Below are positions 1 through 10,600 of a stretch of 64,000 nt of DNA, one piece after another (position 1 is the stretch's first letter; each line of letters starts with the position of its first letter). Source of the DNA: Rutidosis leptorrhynchoides (Eukaryota > Streptophyta > Magnoliopsida > Asterales > Asteraceae); the NCBI RefSeq assembly GCF_046630445.1, contig NC_092342.1:81332001-81396000 (forward strand). The letters are read 5' to 3'. The notes under the pieces are model-generated. The model made no database searches, was not told the DNA's origin, and saw only the letters and a program-made list of their open reading frames with translations. A program made the translations under genes and the position numbers.

Positions 1-676
1 TAAGAATTAGGGAACATACACCCTAATTGACGCGAATCCTAAAGATAGATCTATTGGGCCCAACAAGCCCCATCCAAAGTACCGGATGCTTTAGTACTTC
101 GAAATTTATATCATATCCGAAGGGTGTCCCGGAATGATGGGGATATTCTTATATATGCATCTTGTTAATGTCAGTTACCAGGTGTTCACCATATGAATGA
201 TTTTTATCTCTATGTATGAGATGTGTATTGAAATATGAAATCTTGTGGTCTATTGTTACGATTTGATATATATAGGTTAAACCTATAACTCACCAACATT
301 TTTGTTGACGTTTAAAGCATGTTTATTCTCAGGTGAATACTAAGAGCTTCCGCTGTTGCATACTAAAATAAGGACAAGATTTGGAGTCCATGTTTGTATG
401 ATATTGTGTAAAAACTGCATTCAAGAAACTGATTTCGATGTAACATATTTGTATTGTAAACCATTATGTAATGGTCATGTGTAAACAGGATATTTTAGAT
501 TATCATTATTTGATAATCTACCTAAAGCTTTTTGAACCTTTATTTATGAAATAAAGGTTATGGTTTGTTTTAAAAATGAATGCAGTCTTTGAAAAACGTC
601 TCATATAGAGGTCAAAAGCTCGCAACGAAATCAATTAATATGGAACGTTTTTAATCAATAAGAACGGGACATTTCA
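1..676 (+). repeat. 3' end of an A-family Tekay LTR (upstream copy)
   Basis: This block matches base for base, apart from scattered substitutions, the last 676 bases of both LTRs of the complete element A (5053-5728 and 14896-15571). It ends in the same terminus, gggacatttca. What follows (ttagcaatct) is not a primer binding site, so this is the 3' LTR of a second A-family element lying upstream, inserted in the 5' untranslated part of old element B. The target duplication would be ttagc at 677-681; its partner lies outside the window. Confidence 0.9.
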
Positions 677-810
677 TTAGCAATCTAGGAAACTATAACC
701 TATCCTGCCTTAGACTTTAAAGCACTTAGGATTGCCCTATAATCTTAACGTTTATGCTTTCCTAAACTTGACTAAAAGATTCTAATCAAAGTCTCTTTTC
801 TAATGATAGG

Positions 811-1554
811 ATGTCAAGCTCAAGCGTTAAAAAGCCTAACAAGGCAACTCACAACCCTACTACCGAAGTAGGTGTTGGACACTCTGAAACATCAAGACCT
901 GTTCGAAGTCCTTCTTACAGTCCTGCTTCACCAAACTATAGTCCAAATACTCTGCGAAATTCACAAAGGTCTCCTCAATATTATCTAACTCCGAGAATCG
1001 AAGATAAAGGAAAACATCATGAAGAAGCCGGTCCCTCAAGGAAGAGAGATCGAACTCCTTCTTATAATGATGCTGCTAAGTATGAGGGTTTGCTTCGCCA
1101 CATGGCGAGAGTGGAGGTCCGTATGGATGAGAAGGACCGCGAAATTAAGAAGTTGGTGGAGGAAAATGTTGAACTAAGAAAAGAATTCAGGCTCCTAAAG
1201 TACGAGGAAGAACGCAACACTCGTTGGGGAAAGCAATCACTTGCTCATCTCCAGGAGGATGTTAACTTCCGAATGAAAATGGAGAGAAGCCGAGTCGACA
1301 AGCAACTTTCCCTAAGGGAATACGACATCAATGCCGTTAACAGTCGTGTGACCAACCTTTATGACAATCTCGAATAACTCTGCGAAAAGCAAAAAGGGAA
1401 GAATGAGCGATATGATAAGTTTATCAAAGAGTCTCTCGACTCTCAAACTGAAAGGTTAGAGAAACTTGTGAAGAATAACATGGAAAAAGTGATGAAGCAG
1501 TTTGAGGACGAAAAGAAGAGATATGAAGATTATTTCAATCTTAATAATCTTTAG
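811..1554 (+). pseudogene. Coiled-coil extra ORF between leader and gag of element B
   Basis: A 247-codon frame starts at ATG 811 and is cut by one TAA at 1375-1377; the same frame continues to a TAG at 1552-1554. Residues 1-85 are Ser/Pro-rich with repeated SPSYSP/SPNYSP-like units, and a basic KRDR patch follows. Residues about 90-245 are highly charged and heptad-like (for example KKLVEENVELRKEFRLLKYE), predicted to form a long coiled coil. It has no zinc knuckle or gag matrix signature and does not resemble the gag of element A. It sits where element A carries its F-box ORF. The function is unknown; a structural or RNA-binding accessory role is only a guess. Confidence 0.7.
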
Positions 1555-1678
1555 TTATCTTTCCTATTTTTCCATCTATGTAAAGGCTATGCCTTAAAAC
1601 TATTTCTAATTTCGAATCGTGTATTAAGGCTTATTTAATGCCTAGTTCCTTAATAAAATAAAGTGTTTTATTTATATC

Positions 1679-2480
1679 ATGTGTTACGATAAAACTGTTC
1701 ATGTTCCATTGGGAAATGGAGAGACTCTCATCATCCAAGGTGAAAAGAGTGGTTCCAATCTCAACATCATCTCCTGTATTAAAACTCGCAAATACCTTAA
1801 GAAAGGTTATCCAGCTATTCTAGCTCACATTAAGATGATTGAATCGAAAGATAAGCATATTGAAGATGTACCAGTGGTTAAAGACTTTCCCGATGTGTTT
1901 CCCGAAGATCTTCCTGGTCTTCCACCTCCTCGACAAGTTGAATTTCAAATTGATTTAACTCCTGGTGCTTCTCCTATTGCTAAAGCACCGTATCGTTTAG
2001 CACCCTTCGAGATGAAGGAACTTTCCAACCAGCTCCAAGAACTATTGGATAAAGGTTTCATTCGTCCAAGCTCGTCCCATGGGGAGCTCCTATTATATTT
2101 GTTAAAAAGAAGGATGGTACGTTAAAGATGTGCATTGATTACCGCGAACTTAACAAGCTTACTATCAAGAACCGTTATCCGTTGCCACGTATTGATGATC
2201 TATTCGACCAACTTCAAGGGTCAAGTGTTTATTCAAAGATTGATTTGAGGTTCGGATATCACCAACTTAGAGTCAAGGAATCCGATATCCCTAAGACTGC
2301 TTTTCGCACTCGTTATGGGCACTATGAATTCTGTGTCATGCCTTTTGGTTTGAGCAATGCTCCTGCTGTGTTCATGGATCTTATGAACCGTGTTTGCAAA
2401 CCCTATCTCGATAAATTCGTCATTGTATTCATTGATGACATCTTGATCTATTCCAAGAGTGAGAAAGAACATGAGCAACA
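1679..2480 (+). pseudogene. Element B pol, 5' part (protease end and reverse transcriptase)
   Basis: The frame from 1679 aligns with residues about 535 onward of the element A polyprotein: DVFPEDLPGLPPPR, then the RT start YRLAPFEMKE. A one-base loss near 2078 (the PWGAP motif is broken) shifts into the frame that carries the RT core [20 protein letters not shown] and the catalytic [10 protein letters not shown] near 2434. It ends at 2480, where element A is inserted, and resumes at 15577. The beginning is a deletion junction, since gag and the protease active site are absent. It cannot make an active enzyme. Confidence 0.88.
2476..2480 (+). repeat. Left target-site duplication of element A (CAACA)
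   Basis: The five bases before the 5' LTR are caaca, and the same five follow the 3' LTR at 15572-15576. Five-base duplications are usual for Ty3/gypsy integrases. Confidence 0.92.
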
Positions 2481-5400
2481 TGTAGTGACCCGAACTTTTC
2501 CATGTTTATATATATTAATTGAGATTGATATTTACATGATTAAATGTTTCCAACATGTTAAGCAATCAAACTTGTTAAGACTTGATTAATTGAAATATGT
2601 TTCATATAGACAATTGACCACCCAAGTTGACCGGTGATTCACGAACGTTAAAACTTGTAAAAACTATATGATGACATATAATGGATATATATATAGTTAA
2701 CATGATACTATGATAAGTAAACATATCATTAAGTATATTAACAATGAACTACATATGTAAAAACAAGACTACTAACTTAATGATTTTTAAACGAGACATA
2801 TATGTAACGATTATCGTTGTAAAGACATTTAATGTATATATATCATATTAAGAGATATTCATACATGATAATATCATGATAATATAATAATTTAAAATCT
2901 CATTTGATATTATAAACATTGGGTTAACAACATTTAACAAGATCGTTAACCTAAAGGTTTCAAAACAACACTTACATGTAACGACTAACGATGACTTAAC
3001 GACTCAGTTAAAATGTATATACATGTAGTGTTTTAATATGTATTTATACACTTTTTAAAGACTTCAATACACTTATCAAAATACTTCTACTTAACAAAAA
3101 TGCTTACAATTACATCCTCGTTCAGTTTCATCAACAATTCTACTCGTATGCACCCGTATTCGTACTCGTACAATACACAGCTTTTAGATGTATGTACTAT
3201 TGGTATATACACTCCAATGATCAGCTCATAGCAGCCCATGTGAGTCACCTAACACATGTGGGAACCATCATTTGGCAACTAGCATGAAATATCTCATAAA
3301 ATTACAAAAATATGAGTAATCATTCATGACTTATTTACATGAAAACAAAATTACATATCCTTTATATCTAATCCATACACCAACGACCAAAAACACCTAC
3401 AAACACTTTCATTCTTCAATTTTCTTCATCTAATTGATCTCTCTCAAGTTCTATCTTCAAGTTCTAAGTGTTCTTCATAAATTCCAAAAGTTCTAGTTTC
3501 ATAAAATCAAGAATACTTTCAAGTTTGCTAGCTCACTTCCAATCTTGTAAGGTGATCATCCAACCTCAAGAAATCTTTGTTTCTTATAGTAGGTTATCAT
3601 TCTAATACAAGGTAATAATCATATTCAAACTTTGGTTCAATTTCTATAACTATAACAATCTTATTTCAAGTGATGATCTTACTTGAACTTGTTTTCGTGT
3701 CATGATTCTGCTTCAAGAACTTCGAGCCATCCAAGGATCCATTGAAGCTAGATCCATTTTTCTCTTTTCCAGTAGGTTTATCCAAGGAACTTAAGGTAGT
3801 AATGATGTTCATAACATCATTCGATTCATACATATAAAGCTATCTTATTCGAAGGTTTAAACTTGTAATCACTAGAACATAGTTTAGTTAATTCTAAACT
3901 TGTTCGCAAACAAAAGTTAATCCTTCTAACTTGACTTTTAAAATCAACTAAACACATGTTCTATATCTATATGATATGCTAACTTAATGATTTAAAACCT
4001 GGAAACACGAAAAATACCGTAAAACTGGATTTACGCCGTCGTAGTAACACCGCGGGCTGTTTTGGGTTAGTTAATTAAAAACTATGATAAACTTTGATTT
4101 TAAAGTTGTTATTCTGAGAAAATGATTTTTATTATGAACATGAAACTATATCCAAAAATTATGATTAAACTCAAAGTGGAAGTATGTTTTCTAAAATGGT
4201 CATCTAGACGTCGTTCTTTCGACTGAAATGACTACCTTTACAAAAACGACTTGTAACTTATTTTTCCCACTATAAACCTATACTTTTCTGTTTAGATTCA
4301 TAAAATAGAGTTCAATATGAAACCATAGCAATTTGATTCACTCAAAACGGATTTAAAATGAAGAAGTTATGGGTAAAACAAGATTGGATAATTTTTCTCA
4401 TTTTAGCTACGTGAAAATTGGTAACAAATCTATTCCAACCATAACTTAATCAACTTGTATTGTATATTATGTAATCTTGAGATACCATAGACACGTATAC
4501 AATGTTTCGACCTATCATGTCGACACATCTATATATATTTCGGAACAACCATAGACACTCTATATGTGAATGTTGGAGTTAGCTATACAGGGTTGAGGTT
4601 GATTCCAAAATATATATAGTTTGAGTTGTGATCAATACTGAGATACGTATACACTGGGTCGTGGATTGATTCAAGATAATATTTATCGATTTATTTCTGT
4701 ACATCTAACTGCGGACAACTAGTTGTAGGTTACTAACGAGGACAGCTGACTTAATAAACTTAAAACATCAAAATATATTAAAAGTGTTGTAAATATATTT
4801 TGAACATACTTTGATATATATGTATATATTGTTATAGGTTCGTGAATCAACCAGTGGCCAAGTCTTACTTCCCGACGAAGTAAAAATCTGTGAAAGTGAG
4901 TTATAGTCCCACTTTTAAAATCTAATATTTTTGGGATGAGAATACATGCAGGTTTTATAAATGATTTACAAAATAGACACAAGTACGTGAAACTACATTC
5001 TATGGTTGAATTATCGAAATCGAATATGCCCCTTTTTATTAAGTCTGGTAATCTAAGAATTAGGGAACAGACACCCTAATTGACGCGAATCCTAAAGATA
5101 GATCTATTGGGCCTAACAAACCCCATCCAAAGTACCGGATGCTTTAGTACTTCGAAATTTATATCATATCCGAAGGGTGTCCCGGAATGATGGGGATATT
5201 CTTATATATGCATCTTGTTAATGTCGGTTACCAGGTGTTCACCATATGAATGATTTTTATCTCTATGTATGGGATGTGTATTGAAATATGAAATCTTGTG
5301 GTCTATTGTTACGATTTGATATATATAGGTTAAACCTATAACTCACCAACATTTTTGTTGACGCTTAAAGCATGTTTATTATCAGGTGAATATTAAGAGC

Positions 5401-5728
5401 TTCCGCTGTTGCATACTAAAATAAGGACAAGATTTGGAGTCCATGTTTGTATGATATTGTGTAAAAACTGCATTCAAGAAACTGATTTCGATGTAACATA
5501 TTTGTATTGTAAACCATTATGTAATGGTCGTGTGTAAACAGGATATTTTAGATTATCATTATTTGATAATCTACGTAAAGCTTTTTAAACCTTTATTTAT
5601 GAAATAAAGGTTATGATTTGTTTTAAAAATGAATGCAGTCTTTGAAAAACGTCTCATATAGAGGTCAAAACCTCGCAACGAAATCAATTAATATGGAACG
5701 TTTTTATCAATAAGAACGGGACATTTCA
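2481..5728 (+). repeat. 5' LTR of element A
   Basis: It begins tgtagtgacccg and ends gggacatttca, and is repeated at 12324-15571 with scattered substitutions and small indels. Small ORFs inside it (for example an 87-codon frame at 4719-4982, minus strand) show no family resemblance and occur in both LTR copies, so I do not treat them as genes. No convincing TATA box could be singled out because the sequence is rich in TATATA. Confidence 0.93.
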
Positions 5729-5730
5729 GT

Positions 5731-5748
5731 TGGTATCCGAGCGTTGGT
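5731..5748 (+). other. Primer binding site of element A (tRNA-iMet type)
   Basis: Two bases after the LTR lies tggtatccgagcgttgg, close to the complement of the 3' end of initiator tRNA-Met (tggtatcagagc...) with a few mismatches. This is the usual primer of Tekay elements. Together with the leader to 5850 it resembles the inverted PBS and leader of element C (24220-24339). Confidence 0.8.
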
Positions 5749-5937
5749 CTTAGAGAACCAGAATTTTGCATTAGTGTGTCTTATCGAGTTTGTTAGGATG
5801 CATTAGTGAGTCTGGACTTCGACCGTGTTTACTTGAAAAATGATTGCTTAACAAATTTTGTTGGAAACTATATATTTTTAACATGTGAATATTATGTGAT
5901 ATATTAATCTCTTAACGCGTTTGATATTATGTGATAG

Positions 5938-6552
5938 ATGTCTACCTCTAGAACAAGTCCCATTGACTCACCTAATAATAATGAAGAGTCAAATGTAAAT
6001 TGGAATGATTCGTGGACTGATTCACAAGTTCCCGAAGAGGAACCGGAAGAAGAGTTGGAACCGGAAGAAGAATCGGAACCGGAAGAAGAATCGGAACCGG
6101 ATGAAGAAATAGAACCGGTGGGGGAAATAATAAAACGGTTAAGTAAAAGAAAATCCTCAACCAACCGACCAAGGTTAATTATGGTCAATGGTGTTTCCGC
6201 CAAGGAAGCAAAATATTGGGAGGATTACCAATTCTCCGATGAATCGGATTCCGACGAGAATTCCGATGATGTTATAGAAATTACCCCAACTGAATTTAAA
6301 AAGGCAAAAGAAAATAATAAGGGAAAGGGCATAAAAATAGAGAAATCTAATTCCAACCCCGATGAACTTTATATGTATCGTCAACGCCCGAAGTCCTTAA
6401 GTTGTAACAATGACCCGGGAACCTCTAAACCACCAGGTTTTTCTAAACCAATGTGGACAACGACAGCTCGTATTAGGAGAACATCATATATCCCTAGAAA
6501 CTTGGCAAAACGAACCAAAACCGAAGAAGAAGAAACGAGCGAGTCGGAATAA
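5938..6552 (+). CDS. Acidic Glu/Ser-rich extra ORF in element A
   Basis: An intact 204-codon ORF beginning 209 bases after the LTR, the first ORF of the genomic RNA. Residues about 32-62 are a run of tandem acidic units (EPEEESE-like, from a repeated 21-base unit). Residues 100-112 are Ser/Asp-rich (DESDSDENSDD). The C-terminal third is basic, with RIRRTSYIPRNLAKRTK before an acidic tail. No zinc finger, transmembrane segment or known domain is visible. It ends 135 bases before the F-box ORF and may be co-expressed with it. The acidic/basic layout resembles chaperone-like or nuclear disordered proteins, but no function can be assigned. Confidence 0.6.
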   Translation: MSTSRTSPIDSPNNNEESNVNWNDSWTDSQVPEEEPEEELEPEEESEPEEESEPDEEIEPVGEIIKRLSKRKSSTNRPRLIMVNGVSAKEAKYWEDYQFSDESDSDENSDDVIEITPTEFKKAKENNKGKGIKIEKSNSNPDELYMYRQRPKSLSCNNDPGTSKPPGFSKPMWTTTARIRRTSYIPRNLAKRTKTEEEETSESE

Positions 6553-6687
6553 GGTAGTTGTATTCGTGTGGTGTAATATATGTAATATAGTGTTCTTATG
6601 CTTTATGATATATGTAAAATTGCTTGTATTAATAAGTATTTTTTTATGAATCTAACTCTTGTCTATTTTACAGTTTAAAAACACAAA

Positions 6688-7371
6688 ATGGATAGACAAC
6701 CCAATATTTTAAGAGACCTACCCGGAGACATGATTGATGAAATCTTGTCTAGAGTCGGCCAGAATTCTTCGGCACAACTATTTAAGGCGAGATCAGTTTG
6801 TAAGACATTCGAAGAACGTTCCAAGAATGTCTTGGTTTATAAGAGACTTTCGTTTGAAAGATGGGGGATATCACATTGGGAAAACCATAAGTTACGATGT
6901 GTTTACTTTGACGCATATATTGCGGGGAACCCAAATGCTATTTTACGCAACGGGTTAAGAAATTATTTTGACTCAATATATCCGAATATTGGACTTCGTG
7001 ATTTAGAAAAAGCGGCTAACATGCAACATAAAGAAGCATGTTATGCATACGGATTAGTAATGTTCGCTTCTCACCAAAGTGAGAACAAGAACATCGGGCT
7101 ACAACTATTAAACAAAACGTTTCCACAAGTGACGGAGTCGGTAATTGGGGTAAGAAATGAGGTTTTTAGATTATTACGGGACTGTTGGACATTACGTAAC
7201 CCTCGTCCCTTTGATGACGTTACAACACGCTGTCTTATCAACGGCCATAACGGTTATGTTGCACAAGACCAAGGATGGGAAGTAGTCCTAGTAAAACCAG
7301 AATGCATGACTTGTTTCTGGACGTATGAATTACGTGTCTTTATTGCCTTTGCTGAACGACTTGTGTACTAG
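6688..7371 (+). CDS. F-box protein carried by element A (captured host-type gene)
   Basis: An intact, intronless 227-codon ORF. Residues about 5-50 form an F-box: LPGDMIDEILSRVGQNSSAQ, then ARSVCKTFEERS. F-box proteins bind SKP1 and act as substrate receptors of SCF ubiquitin ligases. Residues about 75-145 (GNPNAILRNGLRNYFDS, LEKAANMQHKEACYAYGLVM) look like the SEL1/TPR-like region of the plant At1g67623-type F-box group, and the C-terminal CMTCFWTYEL resembles that group's Cys/Trp tail (family resemblance from memory). It lies inside the element, between the acidic ORF and gag, in the same orientation, with no introns, as expected for a gene gained through RNA. The target of the putative ligase cannot be read from sequence. 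Confidence 0.85.
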   Translation: MDRQPNILRDLPGDMIDEILSRVGQNSSAQLFKARSVCKTFEERSKNVLVYKRLSFERWGISHWENHKLRCVYFDAYIAGNPNAILRNGLRNYFDSIYPNIGLRDLEKAANMQHKEACYAYGLVMFASHQSENKNIGLQLLNKTFPQVTESVIGVRNEVFRLLRDCWTLRNPRPFDDVTTRCLINGHNGYVAQDQGWEVVLVKPECMTCFWTYELRVFIAFAERLVY

Positions 7372-7676
7372 CTAGAATTATCTTCACAACTATCTTGTAT
7401 CAAAGTTATTGTGTGCTATATTTCATGCTTTATGTAAAATAAGCGGTATTGTAAGTTTGTAAAATATTGTATAAAAGTTTGAACGCGAAATATTATTATA
7501 ATCAGTTTTTCATATAGAATTGTAGTAGTTGAATTGTATATTAGCTACTAAGTATGAACTTAACGGGTAGGTACTACCCGAATTTAAACTTATAAAATGC
7601 TAATATGAAGAAAAAGCTTTTATAAATGAGTTCATATTATGCTACGAAATACTATTAACTACTCTTAATATTCTGT
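7372..7676 (+). other. Non-coding spacer between F-box ORF and gag in element A
   Basis: An AT-rich spacer of about 300 bases without a supported ORF. Its main feature is the internal polypurine-tract copy at 7560-7579, listed separately. It could hold a promoter or leader for gag-pol, but no TATA box or splice site can be defended by eye. Confidence 0.6.
7560..7579 (+). other. Internal copy of the polypurine tract in element A
   Basis: Bases 7560-7575 (ttaacgggtaggtact) are identical over 16 bases to the polypurine tract and first LTR base at 12309-12324. The following taccc makes a near-palindrome, gggtaggtactaccc. Element C has the same internal motif with one difference at 23131-23150 on the minus strand. 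The role is unknown; a second plus-strand start, like a central polypurine tract, is possible. Confidence 0.6.
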
Positions 7677-10600
7677 ATGATTAACTTGTTCCATTTAACT
7701 ATTTTGAAGGAAATGACACCGACTACTCGACACACCGTGAATATGAATGAAGAGGAATTCTGTACTTTTCTAGCTTCAAACATAGCCGCAGTACAGGCTG
7801 CGCTACATACCAACAATAACCTTAGATCTAGCAGTACAGGAAATCGTGTAGGATGCACCTACAAAGAATTCACTGCCTGCAAACCTTTGGAATTTGATGG
7901 AACCGAAGGACCGATCGGATTGAAACGGTGGACCGAGAAGGTCGAATCGGTGTTTGCCATAAGTAAGTGTACTGAAGAGGACAAAGTAAAGTACGCTACG
8001 CATACCTTCATAGGTTCTGCGTTAACATGGTGGAATACCTATCTAGAGCAAGTGGGACAAGACGATTCGTACGCACTACCGTGGTCAGCATTCAAGCACT
8101 TGATGAACGAGAAGTACCGTCCCAGAACCGAGGTCAATAAGCTCAAGACAGAACTTAGAGGGTTACGAACCCAAGGATTTGATATTACCACGTACGAAAG
8201 ACGATTCACAGAATTGTTCCTATTGTGTCCGGGAGCATTCGAAGATGAGGAAGAGAAGATCGACGCGTTTGTGAAAGGATTACCGGAAAGAATCCAAGAA
8301 GATATAAGTTCACACGAGCCCGCCTCCATACAACAGGCATGTAGAATGGCTCACAAACTCGTGAACCAAATTGAAGAAAGAATTAAAGAACAGACTGCTG
8401 AAGATGCCAATGTGAAGCAAGTCAAAAGAAAGTGGGAGGAAAACGGTGATAAGAATCACCAATACAACAACAACAACAATTACAACAATAATCGCAACAA
8501 TTATCCCAACAATCGCAACATCAATCGCAACTACAACAAACGGCCCAACAACAATAACAACAACAACAACAGCAACTACAACAATCATCCCAACAACAAT
8601 AATAACCGCAACAACAACAACAATCAGAAGCAGCTATGCCAAAGGTGTGAAAAGAATCACTCGGGGTTCTGCACCAAATTTTGCAACAAGTGTAAAAGAA
8701 ATGGTCATAGCGCGGCGAAGTGTGAGGTCTACGGACCAGGGGTTAATAGAACGAAAGGAACAAATGGTGTCGGAACGAGTAATGGCGGAGCAAGTAGTGT
8801 CGGAGCAAGTTATGCCAATGTAGTTTGTTATAAATGTGGAAAACCAGGCCACATTATTAGAAATTGCCCGAACCAGGAGAACACGAATGGACAAGGCCGT
8901 GGAAGAGTTTTCAATATTAATGCGGCAGAGGCACAGGAAGACCCGGAGCTTGTTACGGGTACATTTCTTATTGACAATAAATCTGCTTACGTTTTATTTG
9001 ATTCGGGTGCGGATAGAAGCTATATGAGTAGAGATTTTTGTGCTAAATTAAGTTATCCATTAACGCCTTTGGATAGTAAATTTTTACTCGAATTAGCAAA
9101 TGGTAAATTAATTTCAGCAGATAATATATGTCGGAATCGAGAAATTAAACTGGTTAGCGAAACATTTAAGATTGATTTGATACCAGTAGAGTTAGGGAGT
9201 TTTGATGTGATAATCGGTATGGACTGGTTGAAAGAAGTGAAAGCGGAGATCGTTTGTTACAAAAATGCAATTCGCATTATACGAGAAAAAGGAAAACCCT
9301 TAATGGTGTACGGAGAAAAGGGAAACACGAAGCTACATCTTATTAGTAATTTGAAGGCACAAAAACTAATAAGAAAAGGTTGCTATGCTGTTCTAGCACA
9401 CGTCGAGAAAGTACAAACTGAAGAAAAGAGCATCAATGATGTTCCCGTCGCAAAAGAATTTCATGATGTATTTCCGAAAGAATTACCGGGATTACCCCCA
9501 CATCGATCCGTTGAATTTCAAATAGATCTTGTACCAGGAGCTGCACCAATAGCTCGTGCTCCTTACAGACTCGCACCCAGCGAGATGAAAGAACTACAAA
9601 GCCAATTACAAGAACTTTTAGAGCGTGGTTTCATTCGACCAAGCACATCACCGTGGGGAGCTCCTGTTTTGTTTGTCAAGAAGAAAGATGGTACATTCAG
9701 GTTGTGTATCGACTACCGAGAGTTGAACAAACTTACCATCAAGAACCGCTACCCACTACCGAGAATCGATGACTTATTTGATCAACTACAAGGCTCGTCT
9801 GTTTATTCAAAGATTGACTTACGTTCCGGGTATCATCAAATGCGGGTGAAAGAAGATGATATTCCAAAGAGTGCTTTCAGAACACGTTACGGTCATTACG
9901 AGTTTATGGTCATGCCGTTTGGTTTAACTAATGCACCAGCTGTGTTCATGGACCTTATGAACCGAGTGTGTGGACCATACCTTGACAAGTTTGTCATTGT
10001 TTTCATTGATGACATACTTATTTACTCAAAGAATGACCAAGAACACGGTGAACATTTGAGAAAGGTGTTAAAAGTATTGAGGAAGGAAGAATTGTACGCT
10101 AAGTTTTCAAAGTGTGCATTTTGGTTGGAAGAAGTTCAATTCCTCGGTCACATAGTGAACAAAGAAGGTATTAAGGTGGATCCGGCAAAGATAGAAACTG
10201 TTGAAAAGTGGGAAACCCCGAAAACTCCGAAACACATACGCCAGTTTTTAGGACTAGCTGGTTACTACAGAAGGTTCATCCAAGACTTTTCCAGAATAGC
10301 AAAACCCTTGACTGCATTAACGCATAAAGGGAAGAAATTTGAATGGAATGATGAACAAGAGAAAGCGTTTCAGTTATTGAAGAAAAAGCTAACTACGGCA
10401 CCTATATTGTCATTGCCTGAAGGGAATGATGATTTTGTGATTTATTGTGATGCATCAAAGCAAGGTCTCGGTTGTGTATTAATGCAACAAACGAAGGTGA
10501 TTGCTTATGCGTCTAGACAATTGAAGATTCACGAACAAAATTATACGACGCATGATTTGGAATTAGGCGCGGTTGTTTTTGCATTAAAGACTTGGAGGCA

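Noticed and set aside
4719..4982. 87-codon minus-strand ORF in the A LTR, repeated at 14561-14824
   Set aside because: Its presence twice only reflects the LTR duplication. The composition is that of AT-rich DNA and there is no family resemblance.
8310..8588. Val-rich minus-strand ORF opposite the Asn-rich part of gag
   Set aside because: It is the antisense shadow of AAC repeats in gag-pol. Similar Thr-rich frames on the plus strand are out of frame with gag.
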